This document shows positions 57,278 to 64,000 of a DNA stretch of 64,000 nucleotides, piece by piece. The notes under the pieces were generated by a model. That model searched no databases and had not been told where the DNA came from. It saw only the letters and a program-made list of their open reading frames with translations. How positions within the stretch are numbered: position 1 is the stretch's first letter; every line of letters starts with the position of its first letter. Made by a program: the position numbers and the translations under genes. The stretch lies in the NCBI RefSeq assembly GCF_017183135.1, contig NZ_JADDXW010000016.1, positions 19,718-83,717 of the forward strand, in the 5' to 3' direction. This DNA is from Aurantimonas marina. GTDB taxonomy: Bacteria; Pseudomonadota; Alphaproteobacteria; Rhizobiales; Rhizobiaceae.

Positions 57278-58240
57278 ATGAAAACACTTGGATGGGTCGC
57301 GGCAGGCATCGCGGTCATGACCATGACGGCCGGCGCCGCCACGGCGCAGGAAAAATTCATCACGATCGGCACCGGCGGCCAGACCGGCGTCTATTTCGTG
57401 GTCGGCCAGTCGATCTGCAAGCTGGTCAATCGCGGCCAGGCCGAACACGGGCTGAAATGCACCGCGCCGTCGACGGGCGCCTCGGTGGCCAATATCAATG
57501 CCATCAAGGCCGGCGACCAGACCATGGGCGTCGCCCAGTCCGACATGCAGTACAACGCGTTGGAGGGGCTGGACCCCTGGGAGGGCGACCCGTTCAAGGG
57601 GGAGAGGGCGGTCTTCTCCATCCATCCCGAGCCGATGACCGTCGTTGCGCGCGCCGATTCCGGCATCGAGACCTTCGATGATCTGAAGGGCAAGCGCGTC
57701 AATATCGGCAATCCCGGTTCCGGCTCGCGTGCCACGATGGAAATCATCATGGATCGCAAGGGCTGGACGATGGACGACTTCTCCCTCGCCTCCGAGTTGA
57801 AGGCGGCCGAGCAGTCCCAGGCGCTGTGCGACAACAATGTCGACGCCATCATCTACACGGTCGGCCATCCGAACGGCTCGATCCAGGAGGCGACGACCTC
57901 CTGCGAGGCGAAGCTCGTTCCGGTGACCGGGCCGGAGATCGACAAGCTGGTCGAGGAAAACCCGTATTATTCGGCGGCGACGATCCCGGGCGGTCTCTAC
58001 GAGGGCAATCCCGACGAAACACAGACCTTCGGCGTGCGCGCGACCATGGTCTCCTCCGATCAGGTCGACGAGGAAACCGTCTATCAGGTCGTCAAGGCGG
58101 TGTTCGACAATTTCGACCGCTTCAGGAAGCTGCATCCGGCTTTCGAGAATCTCACCAAGGAAGAGATGACCAAGGCCGGCCTGTCGGCGCCCCTGCATCC
58201 GGGTGCCGAGCGTTACTTCAAGGAAGCCGGGCTCCTGTAA
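57278..58240 (+). CDS. TAXI-family TRAP transporter solute-binding protein
   Basis: The periplasmic receptor of a TRAP-TAXI uptake system, 320 residues. A signal peptide (residues 1-24, cleavage after ATAQ) is followed by KFITIGTGGQTGVYFVVGQS, the TAXI signature. Later blocks are LKGKRVNIGNPGSGSRATME and NVDAIIYTVGHPNGSIQEAT. TAXI receptors commonly bind glutamate or other dicarboxylates or 2-oxoglutarate-like ligands; the ligand here is unknown. It precedes the fused permease by 139 bases, the standard TAXI two-gene layout. The ribosome-binding site is AAGGG with appropriate spacing. Confidence 0.96.
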   Translation: MKTLGWVAAGIAVMTMTAGAATAQEKFITIGTGGQTGVYFVVGQSICKLVNRGQAEHGLKCTAPSTGASVANINAIKAGDQTMGVAQSDMQYNALEGLDPWEGDPFKGERAVFSIHPEPMTVVARADSGIETFDDLKGKRVNIGNPGSGSRATMEIIMDRKGWTMDDFSLASELKAAEQSQALCDNNVDAIIYTVGHPNGSIQEATTSCEAKLVPVTGPEIDKLVEENPYYSAATIPGGLYEGNPDETQTFGVRATMVSSDQVDEETVYQVVKAVFDNFDRFRKLHPAFENLTKEEMTKAGLSAPLHPGAERYFKEAGLL

Positions 58241-58379
58241 GCCCTCATGACGGCGGCGGAACCGGAATCGGCTCCGTCGCCCCGCCCTGCGATGACCCTC
58301 CGATCTGCTCCGGTCCTGACCGGTTCGGCGCGGGTCCTCGTTCCGACCGGACCCCCATCAGCCGAAGCGAGCTCCTGCA

Positions 58380-61181
58380 ATGACCAAAACGCCGCGTCAT
58401 TCCGAGAGCCTCGATGACGAGCGCCCACGCGAAATCGACAGCGTCGACGTCGAAGCGGCGACCTCCCGCCAGGAATCCCTGCACGAGCTCGTCGCCTCCT
58501 CCGACACCGGCGGCCGCAGCCCGGCGCGCCCCGTCGCCTATCTGATCTCCGGGACCGCGCTGGTCTGGTCGCTATTCCAGCTGTGGATCGCCTCGCCGCT
58601 GCCCTTCATGATCGGCGCCGGCGTCTTCAACAACACCGAAACCCGGTCGATCCACCTCGCTTTCGCGTTGTTCCTGGCCTTTCTGGCGTTTCCGGCGTCG
58701 CGATCGATCTTCCAACTCGTGCTCGGCATCGGCGTGCCGCTGCTGCTGGGCTTCCTGTTTCTGGAAGGCGCGACGGGCGTCCTGCCGTCCTGGTACATCC
58801 CAGTCATCACCATCGTCATGATCGTCGCGGTTGTTCTGCCGTCGCCGAACAAGCGCGTACTGCCGCATGAATGGGTGCTGGCAATCGCCGGCGCCGCAAC
58901 GGCCTCCTATCTCTATTTCGCCTATGAATCGATCTCCGGCCGCATCGGCGCGCCGAACATGACCGATTTCATGGTCGGCACGGTCGGCTTGATGGTGCTC
59001 CTGGAAGCGACCCGTCGCGCCCTCGGCCCGGCGCTGATGGTGGTGGCGTCGGTGTTCCTCGTCTACACCTTCCTCGGCCCCTATATGCCGTCGATCGTCG
59101 CCCACAAGGGCAATTCGCTCTCCGAGGTGATCAACCACCAGTGGATCACCACCGAGGGCGTCTTCGGCATTGCGCTGGGCGTCTCCACCTCCTTCGTCTT
59201 CCTGTTCGTGCTGTTCGGCTCGCTGCTCGACAAGGCCGGCGCCGGCAGCTACTTCATCAATGTCGCCTTCTCGCTGATGGGCCACATGCGCGGCGGGCCG
59301 GCCAAGGCGGCGGTCGTCTCCTCGGCCATGACCGGGCTGATCTCCGGTTCCTCGATCGCCAACGTCGTCACCACCGGCACCTTCACCATCCCGCTGATGA
59401 AGCGGGTCGGCTTCTCGGCCGAAAAGGCCGGTGCGGTCGAGACCGCCTCTTCCGTCAACGGCCAGATCATGCCGCCGGTGATGGGCGCCGCGGCGTTCCT
59501 GATGGTCGAATATGTCGGCATTCCTTATTTCGACGTGGTCAAGCATGCCTTCCTGCCGGCGGTCATCTCCTATATCGCGCTGGTCTATATCGTCCATCTG
59601 GAGGCGTTGAAGGCTGGCATGGAGGGCCTGCCGCGCGCCTATGAGCCCCAGCCTTGGCTCAGATGGCTGGTCGGCGTCGTCTTCGGCATCCTGGTGTTGT
59701 GCGCCCTGTCGCTTGCCGTCTATTACGGCATCGGCTGGATCCGGCCGGCCTTCGGCGACAATGCGGGCTGGATCGTCTTCGCGCTGCTCGTCGTCGTCTA
59801 TCTCGGCCTGCTCTGGTACGGCGCCAAATATCCGGCGCCGCAACTCGACGATCCGGACAAGCCGATCACCGAATTGCCATTGCCCGGCCCGACGGTCAAA
59901 TCCGGCCTGCACTTTATCCTGCCGGTCGTGGTTCTCGTCTGGGCGCTGATGGTCGACCGCCTCTCGCCGGGCCTTTCGGCCTTCTGGGCCGCGGCGTTCA
60001 TGATGGTCATTCTGGTGACCCAGCATCCGATTACCGCCTTCTTCCGGGGAACCGGCAATTACGGCCTCGAGGCGGGACGCGGCCTGATCGACCTGATCGA
60101 CGGGTTGATTACCGGCGCCCGCAACATGATCGGGATCGGCATCGCCACGGCGACGGCCGGCATCATCGTCGGCGCGGTCTCGCAGACCGGCGTCGGTTCG
60201 GCGCTGGCCGAGGTGGTGGAGGTCTTGTCCGGCGGCAACCTTCTGGCCATCCTGTTCCTGACGGCGATCCTGTCGCTGATCCTCGGCATGGGCCTGCCGA
60301 CCACGGCCAACTACATTGTCGTCTCGGCGCTGCTCGCCCCGGTGATCGTCACCCTCGGCGAAGCCAACGGGCTGATCGTGCCGCTGATCGCGGTGCATCT
60401 CTTCGTGTTCTATTTCGGCATCATGGCCGATGTGACACCGCCGGTGGGCCTTGCGTCCTTCGCGGCGGCGGCGGTCTCCGGCGGCGACCCGATCAAGACC
60501 GGCGCGATCGCCTTCTTCTATTCGCTGCGGACCGCGGCGCTGCCATTCCTGTTCATCTTCAACACCGACCTTTTGCTGATCAATGTCGATGTCCTCCACG
60601 GCATTTTCATCTTCATCGTCGCCACGGTCGCGATGCTTCTGTTCGCTGCGGCGACGCAAGGGTGGTTCCTGACCAGGAACCGCATCTGGGAGGGCGTCGC
60701 GCTGCTTTTGATCGCCTTTACTCTGTTCCGGCCGGGATTCTGGATGGACATGGCGGTGCCGCCCTATGAGGACCGGCCGGCGACAGAGTTGGCCGAGGCG
60801 GCCGAGAACACGCCGCAAGGTCAGCCGCTGCGGCTGCGCATTGCCTATCTCGACGCCTTCGGCGCCCCTTCCGAGCGCACGGTGGAACTCACCTTGCCGG
60901 ACGGGGCGAGCGGCGAGGAGAGACTGGCCAAGGCCGGGCTCGAGCTCGTCCAGACCGACGGCAAGACGATAATCGATAGTGTCGCCTTCGGCTCGCCGGC
61001 CGAAGCCGTCGGCCTTGATTGGGATCAGCAGATCACGCTGGTCAGAACGCCCACCGAACAGCCGACGAAATACTGGATGTTTCTGCCCGCATTGGCCCTG
61101 TTGGGCTTGATCGTCTGGGGTCAGCGCCGCCGGGCGCCACACGAGCCGGCGCGGCCCAAGGCCGAGGCCATGGCAGGCTGA
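58380..61181 (+). CDS. TRAP transporter fused DctQM permease with C-terminal DUF3394 domain
   Basis: The permease partner of the TAXI receptor, 933 residues. The small (DctQ) and large (DctM) subunits are fused as is normal for TIGR02123. The N-terminal DctQ-like helices (residues 45-170) are followed by the large subunit. Typical blocks are SSAMTGLISGSSIANVVTTG, VNGQIMPPVMGAAAFLMVEY and LGMGLPTTANYIVVSALLAP with FYFGIMADVTPPVGLASFAA. A soluble DUF3394-type domain, about residues 790-920, follows the last helices, then one more helix and a basic tail. The ribosome-binding site is weak. Confidence 0.95.
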   Translation: MTKTPRHSESLDDERPREIDSVDVEAATSRQESLHELVASSDTGGRSPARPVAYLISGTALVWSLFQLWIASPLPFMIGAGVFNNTETRSIHLAFALFLAFLAFPASRSIFQLVLGIGVPLLLGFLFLEGATGVLPSWYIPVITIVMIVAVVLPSPNKRVLPHEWVLAIAGAATASYLYFAYESISGRIGAPNMTDFMVGTVGLMVLLEATRRALGPALMVVASVFLVYTFLGPYMPSIVAHKGNSLSEVINHQWITTEGVFGIALGVSTSFVFLFVLFGSLLDKAGAGSYFINVAFSLMGHMRGGPAKAAVVSSAMTGLISGSSIANVVTTGTFTIPLMKRVGFSAEKAGAVETASSVNGQIMPPVMGAAAFLMVEYVGIPYFDVVKHAFLPAVISYIALVYIVHLEALKAGMEGLPRAYEPQPWLRWLVGVVFGILVLCALSLAVYYGIGWIRPAFGDNAGWIVFALLVVVYLGLLWYGAKYPAPQLDDPDKPITELPLPGPTVKSGLHFILPVVVLVWALMVDRLSPGLSAFWAAAFMMVILVTQHPITAFFRGTGNYGLEAGRGLIDLIDGLITGARNMIGIGIATATAGIIVGAVSQTGVGSALAEVVEVLSGGNLLAILFLTAILSLILGMGLPTTANYIVVSALLAPVIVTLGEANGLIVPLIAVHLFVFYFGIMADVTPPVGLASFAAAAVSGGDPIKTGAIAFFYSLRTAALPFLFIFNTDLLLINVDVLHGIFIFIVATVAMLLFAAATQGWFLTRNRIWEGVALLLIAFTLFRPGFWMDMAVPPYEDRPATELAEAAENTPQGQPLRLRIAYLDAFGAPSERTVELTLPDGASGEERLAKAGLELVQTDGKTIIDSVAFGSPAEAVGLDWDQQITLVRTPTEQPTKYWMFLPALALLGLIVWGQRRRAPHEPARPKAEAMAG

Positions 61182-61285
61182 GAAGAGTTGCCGGAAACGA
61201 ACAAGGCGCCGCAACCACAGACTCGCCGCGCCTTGAATCGATAGGATCGGCCCTGCCGGCCGGCGGCTGATCTCCCGATCGAATC

Positions 61286-61381
61286 CTAGCCGATGACCGT
61301 CAGGAAAACGATGGTCGCCGCGAGGGCGAGGGTGATCATGCCGGAAACGGCGAGGGTCTGGAAAACTTCGCTGCGGATCAT
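61286..61381 (-). CDS. Small single-span membrane peptide, 31 residues
   Basis: ATG at 61381 to a stop ending at 61286. The residues read MIRSEVFQTLAVSGM followed by ITLALAATIVFLTVIG. The central and C-terminal part is one transmembrane helix, with a short polar N-terminus. GAAAGGCGCC lies eight bases upstream of the start, an acceptable ribosome-binding site. No homologue is recognised. Gene-sized regions on either side (61182-61285 and 61382-61679) carry no other supportable ORF. It could be a small membrane regulator of the adjacent TRAP or nrnC loci. Existence is plausible but unproven. Confidence 0.5.
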   Translation of the reverse strand: MIRSEVFQTLAVSGMITLALAATIVFLTVIG

Positions 61382-61679
61382 GGTTGGCGCCTTTCGTTCG
61401 AGCGCGGGGGTGATGCGCCGCATGTGCGATGCAGCACAGCCCGTTTCCAGTCCGCTTTGCGACATCGTTCGTCGCTTTGACGGCAAAATCCGTACCCGCC
61501 CCGGCTTCACAGCGGGCTCCCCAATCGAACGACAAGTCGGACCCGGTGGCCGGTCAGCCCGAGGCGACGTTGGAGCAGCGGACCAAAAGGCGGAATCCGG
61601 TTTTCTGAAACATTCCGGGGCTCGATCAAAATGTGAGAGCGGCCTTTGTGCGTCCGAATGGACGCACGGCGCTCCAGGC
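61382..61679. other. Spacer between the membrane micro-ORF and nrnC
   Basis: About 300 bases. It contains GC-rich inverted segments but no gene-like or RNA-like feature that I can support. Confidence 0.35.
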
Positions 61680-62297
61680 TCAGGCCGAGTGGGAGAAAAT
61701 GTCCTCCTCGTCCCAGCCCGCGAGATCGAGCTTCGCCCGGGTCGGCAGGAAGGCGAAGCAGGCCTTGGCCAGATCCATTCGGTCCTCGCGCTCGAGTCGC
61801 TTGTAGAGGCCGCCCATGATGTCGTGGAGGTAAAGCACGTCCGAGGCGGCATATTCGATCTGCGCCGGCGACAGCGTATCGGCCGCCCAATCGGAGGATT
61901 GCTGCTGCTTCGAAAGGTCGGTGCCGGTCATCTCCCGCGCCAGATCCTTCAGGCCGTGACGGTCGGTATAGGTGCGAGTCAGCCGAGAGGCGATTTTGGT
62001 GCAGAAAATGCCCTCCGTCATCACCCCGAAGGCGTGATAGAGCGCCGCGATGTCGAAGCGGGCGTAATGGAAGATCTTGGTTTTCGAGCCGTCCTTGAGC
62101 AGCGCCGTCAGGTTTGGCGCCTCGCTCTGGCCCTTGGCGATCTGCACGATGTCCGCCGTGCCGTCGCCGGGCGACAGCTGGACGACGCAAAGCCGGTCGC
62201 GGCGCGTGTCGAGGCCGAGTGTCTCGGTGTCGATGGCGACGGGGCCACTATAGCGGGAAATATCGGTAAGATCGCCTTTGTGGACGCGAATGGTCAT
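61680..62297 (-). CDS. nrnC: NanoRNase C (short RNase D-type oligoribonuclease)
   Basis: A DEDDy 3'-5' exonuclease of 205 residues without HRDC domains. That length and sequence fit NrnC, which removes RNA dinucleotides in alphaproteobacteria lacking Orn. Motifs are VAIDTETLGLDTRRDRLCVV (Asp, Glu), KIFHYARFDIAALYHAFGV and DLSKQQQSSDWAADTLSPAQ, followed by IEYAASDVLYLHDI (Tyr and Asp of Exo III). The end RAKLDLAGWDEEDIFSHS also matches the Bartonella enzyme family. It has its own leader of nearly 390 bases. No orn gene appears in the window. Confidence 0.93.
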   Translation of the reverse strand: MTIRVHKGDLTDISRYSGPVAIDTETLGLDTRRDRLCVVQLSPGDGTADIVQIAKGQSEAPNLTALLKDGSKTKIFHYARFDIAALYHAFGVMTEGIFCTKIASRLTRTYTDRHGLKDLAREMTGTDLSKQQQSSDWAADTLSPAQIEYAASDVLYLHDIMGGLYKRLEREDRMDLAKACFAFLPTRAKLDLAGWDEEDIFSHSA

Positions 62298-62685
62298 GAA
62301 CTGCCTTCGTTCTGGGGGTGCGTTCTGTCCGCTCTAGCGGATTTTGGCCCGGAGGCAAAAGCCTTCCTGCCTGCCGAAGGCACCCTGGCCAGCCCAACCG
62401 GCCCTTCGGCAGATCTTGGACGTACTCATTACTGACGAAATCGGTCCCTTACATAGGGTCGGCGTAAGCATCGACAGTTAAAACGATTTCTTCATGTTTG
62501 TAACAGAAGGTTTGCCTCGGTCGGGCGCTCGAGGGGGAACAAAGCGCTGGTAGTCGTGGCCCGTCATCGGGGAAGCGACGTCGGCGTTGTGCCGCAAAGG
62601 GTCGGCCGGAAATGCGCATCCAATCCATTCGCGGTTCGGTAACGTCCGGATCGGAATGCTTCATCTAAAACATCAAGGGGAAACA
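62298..62685. other. Divergent spacer between nrnC and the periplasmic sensor-like gene
   Basis: 388 bases with no supported gene. A 9-base inverted repeat with 22-base loop (TGCCGAAGG at 62372, CCTTCGGCA at 62403) overlaps an alternative GCCTTC/GAAGGC pairing, suggesting a small structured leader for nrnC or an operator. The AT-rich stretch near 62478-62510 is a likely promoter zone for the rightward gene. Confidence 0.4.
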
Positions 62686-63273
62686 ATGCTCAAGAACATG
62701 ATGATGACCGCTGCCGCCGGGGCTTTGCTCTGCGGCGCGAGCCTGGTGACACCGGCCCTTGCCGACCAGCATGAAGCGCCGATCAAGGAATTGGTGGAAG
62801 CGAAACTGAAGGCGGCCCTGAACGACCCGATCGTCATCGCCGCGATCAAGGCGCAGAATGAGAAGAATGCCACCATCTCGCAGGCCGACGTCGACGCGAT
62901 GGACACACAGTGGCGCGGCGAGGTCGATGCCGGCGGTGGGGCGCTGGTCGACGCGACCCTTGCTTCCGAGCTGTCGACCTACCTGAAGAAGGTCAAGGAC
63001 GACCAGCAGGGCGCGCTGACCGAACTCTTCGTCATGGACGCCAAGGGCCTGAATGTCGGCCAGAGCGACCCGACGTCGGATTACTGGCAGGGCGACGAAG
63101 CCAAATGGCAGAAGACTTTCGGTGCCGGCGCCGACGCGGTGTTCGTCGATGAGATCGAACAGGACGAATCCACCCAGCAGCTGCAGTCGCAGGCCAGCTT
63201 CACGATCACCGATCCTGAGACCGGCGAGCCGATCGGTGCGGCGACCGCCGGCATCAATCTCGAGATGCTCTGA
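62686..63273 (+). CDS. Secreted periplasmic protein, PAS/Cache-like, partner of a HAMP sensor
   Basis: A 195-residue protein exported by a signal peptide (residues 1-25, ending PALADQ). The mature region has a helical start (KELVEAKLKAALNDPIVIAA) and a beta segment LTELFVMDAKGLNVGQSDPT. SDYWQGDEAKWQKTFGAGAD and EQDESTQQLQSQASFTITDP follow, a pattern seen in extracellular PAS/Cache-like sensor domains that lack membrane anchors. It is 33 bases upstream of a HAMP sensor gene, so it probably supplies a periplasmic receptor in trans. GGGGAAACA precedes the ATG with weak spacing. The function is inferred from context. Confidence 0.7.
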   Translation: MLKNMMMTAAAGALLCGASLVTPALADQHEAPIKELVEAKLKAALNDPIVIAAIKAQNEKNATISQADVDAMDTQWRGEVDAGGGALVDATLASELSTYLKKVKDDQQGALTELFVMDAKGLNVGQSDPTSDYWQGDEAKWQKTFGAGADAVFVDEIEQDESTQQLQSQASFTITDPETGEPIGAATAGINLEML

Positions 63274-63306
63274 TTGTAAGCCCTATCGGGTAAGGAAGCC
63301 TCAGCC

Positions 63307-64000
63307 ATGTCCAAGTTTTTACCGCAACTATCTGGTCCCGCGCGCTCCGTGGGTTTGAAGGCAGCACTGGCGACAGCGGTGCCTGTGTTGCTCGGTATCG
63401 CGGCGCTCGTCACGATCCAGGTGCAGAACCTCAGGAGCACCATCTACCAGGAAGCCGAAGGCAGCACGGTCACCATCGTGCAGTTGATGGCCGACCAGAT
63501 GGCGGGCGGTGTGAAATGGGGCAAGGCTGAGGTCGTCGACAAGGTCTATGCCGACCTTGCGGCGCAACCCGGCAACGAAATGTCCGACGTCCTGGTCCTG
63601 AACAAGGACGGGGCGCGCGTCACCGGGTTCGCCGACGAGACGTTGACGAACGTCGGCGACCTGTCGGGATTCGTCGCTGACGCGGCGGCGGAGCTCGCCA
63701 ACGGCAAGGTCAGCACGCGCCGGGCCGGCCATCATTTTCTGATCGCCGCACCGATCGCCCCCGGCGGCGAGCGCATCGGCACGGTAGCCATGGCCTGGGA
63801 TCTCTCGCGCCTGGAAGCATTGGCCCAAGCCGAGATGTGGAAGGGTGCCCTCTTCGGTATCGTCATCGCCGGCATGGTCGTCGGTGTCGTCGCGTTCTTC
63901 CTCAAGCGCAGCGTGACCGGACCGATCCGCACTGTGACTGGCGTCATGACGGCGCTGGCCGAGGGCGACAATTCCGTCGAGGTCCCCCATGTCGAGCGCG
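63307..64000 (+). CDS. HAMP-domain membrane sensor, N-terminal part (cut by window edge)
   Basis: Incomplete at the right edge; 231 codons are visible. A first membrane helix (about residues 17-37: LKAALATAVPVLLGIAALVT) is followed by a periplasmic segment of about 140 residues with a Cache-like MSDVLVLNKDGARVTGFADE and FLIAAPIAPGGERIGTVAMA. A second helix (residues 183-203: GALFGIVIAGMVVGVVAFFL) leads to the HAMP block RSVTGPIRTVTGVMTALAEG. The output domain lies beyond the window; a methyl-accepting chemotaxis protein, histidine kinase or cyclase are all possible. It is 33 bases after the periplasmic gene, probably in the same transcript. Confidence 0.8.
   Translation, partial: MSKFLPQLSGPARSVGLKAALATAVPVLLGIAALVTIQVQNLRSTIYQEAEGSTVTIVQLMADQMAGGVKWGKAEVVDKVYADLAAQPGNEMSDVLVLNKDGARVTGFADETLTNVGDLSGFVADAAAELANGKVSTRRAGHHFLIAAPIAPGGERIGTVAMAWDLSRLEALAQAEMWKGALFGIVIAGMVVGVVAFFLKRSVTGPIRTVTGVMTALAEGDNSVEVPHVER

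Noticed and set aside
58572..61535. A 987-codon open frame antisense to the TRAP permease
   Set aside because: High-GC coding makes long antisense frames; this one has no recognisable domains, is Arg/Gly/His-rich, and fully overlaps a clear transporter gene.

Overview
The window is high-GC (visibly about two-thirds G+C) alphaproteobacterial chromosome. The gene content and order point to the order Hyphomicrobiales (Rhizobiales): rho, mnmE, mnmG, rsmG, parA, parB on one side, hemE beside a non-coding origin-like segment, and maf, aroE, coaE, dnaQ, secB, fxsA, tim44, mltA, smr on the other. Other lineage markers are a CP4-type class II EPSP synthase, an NrnC-type oligoribonuclease, HemJ instead of HemG/HemY, a TIGR02300 acidic protein and CtrA/CcrM-type motifs. 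I cannot name the genus.

Layout. 1-3.5 kb: start of a heparinase II/III-like gene, rsmB, htpX and a DUF1674 (SDH assembly factor) gene. 3.7-11.1 kb: thermonuclease, cyclopropane fatty acid synthase, a PRC-barrel protein, a 25-codon micro-ORF with an extreme Shine-Dalgarno sequence, acs, an AI-2E-family permease and a YggS-type PLP protein. 11.2-15.5 kb: leuS-lptE-holA operon. 15.5-25.9 kb: parB, parA, rsmG, mnmG, mnmE, a DUF255 thioredoxin-like gene, a YbaK-type deacylase and rho. 26.2-28.3 kb: hemE-hemJ-gntK operon. 28.3-28.8 kb: a non-coding segment with an AT-rich tract, several DnaA-box-like 9-mers, a perfect TTAA-N7-TTAA CtrA site and paired GANTC sites. This is the hemE-proximal position of the alphaproteobacterial chromosomal origin, so I call it the putative oriC. 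28.8-37.1 kb: maf-aroE-coaE-dnaQ, secB, fxsA, tim44, mltA-smr-HTH and a class II amidotransferase.

37-52 kb: hslU, a LuxR-type regulator, alkB, coaA-hisE-hisF, then a compositionally foreign DUF3800 gene followed by Uma2 and alpha/beta hydrolase genes, then hisA-hisH-DUF2628-hisB, a broken DUF4160 gene with an intact DUF2442 partner, hslV, GNAT, rpsA and cmk. The HslUV protease genes are split to the two flanks of the histidine cluster. 52-64 kb: a membrane protein, an HCCA isomerase, aroA, a TIGR02300 gene, tRNA-Ala(GGC), a secreted esterase, a TAXI-TRAP uptake system, nrnC and the start of a periplasmic/HAMP sensor pair.

The unifying theme is replication and segregation. ParA and ParB are encoded here, nine perfect-core or variant parS sites (core CACGTG in a TGTTTCACGTGAAACA context) lie between 4.3 and 49.6 kb, and the putative origin sits near the middle of that array. 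Three of the parS variants share an identical right arm that creates a GAGTC (GANTC, CcrM) site. These points, plus the micro-ORF and the foreign insertion in the his cluster, are the observations most worth following up.
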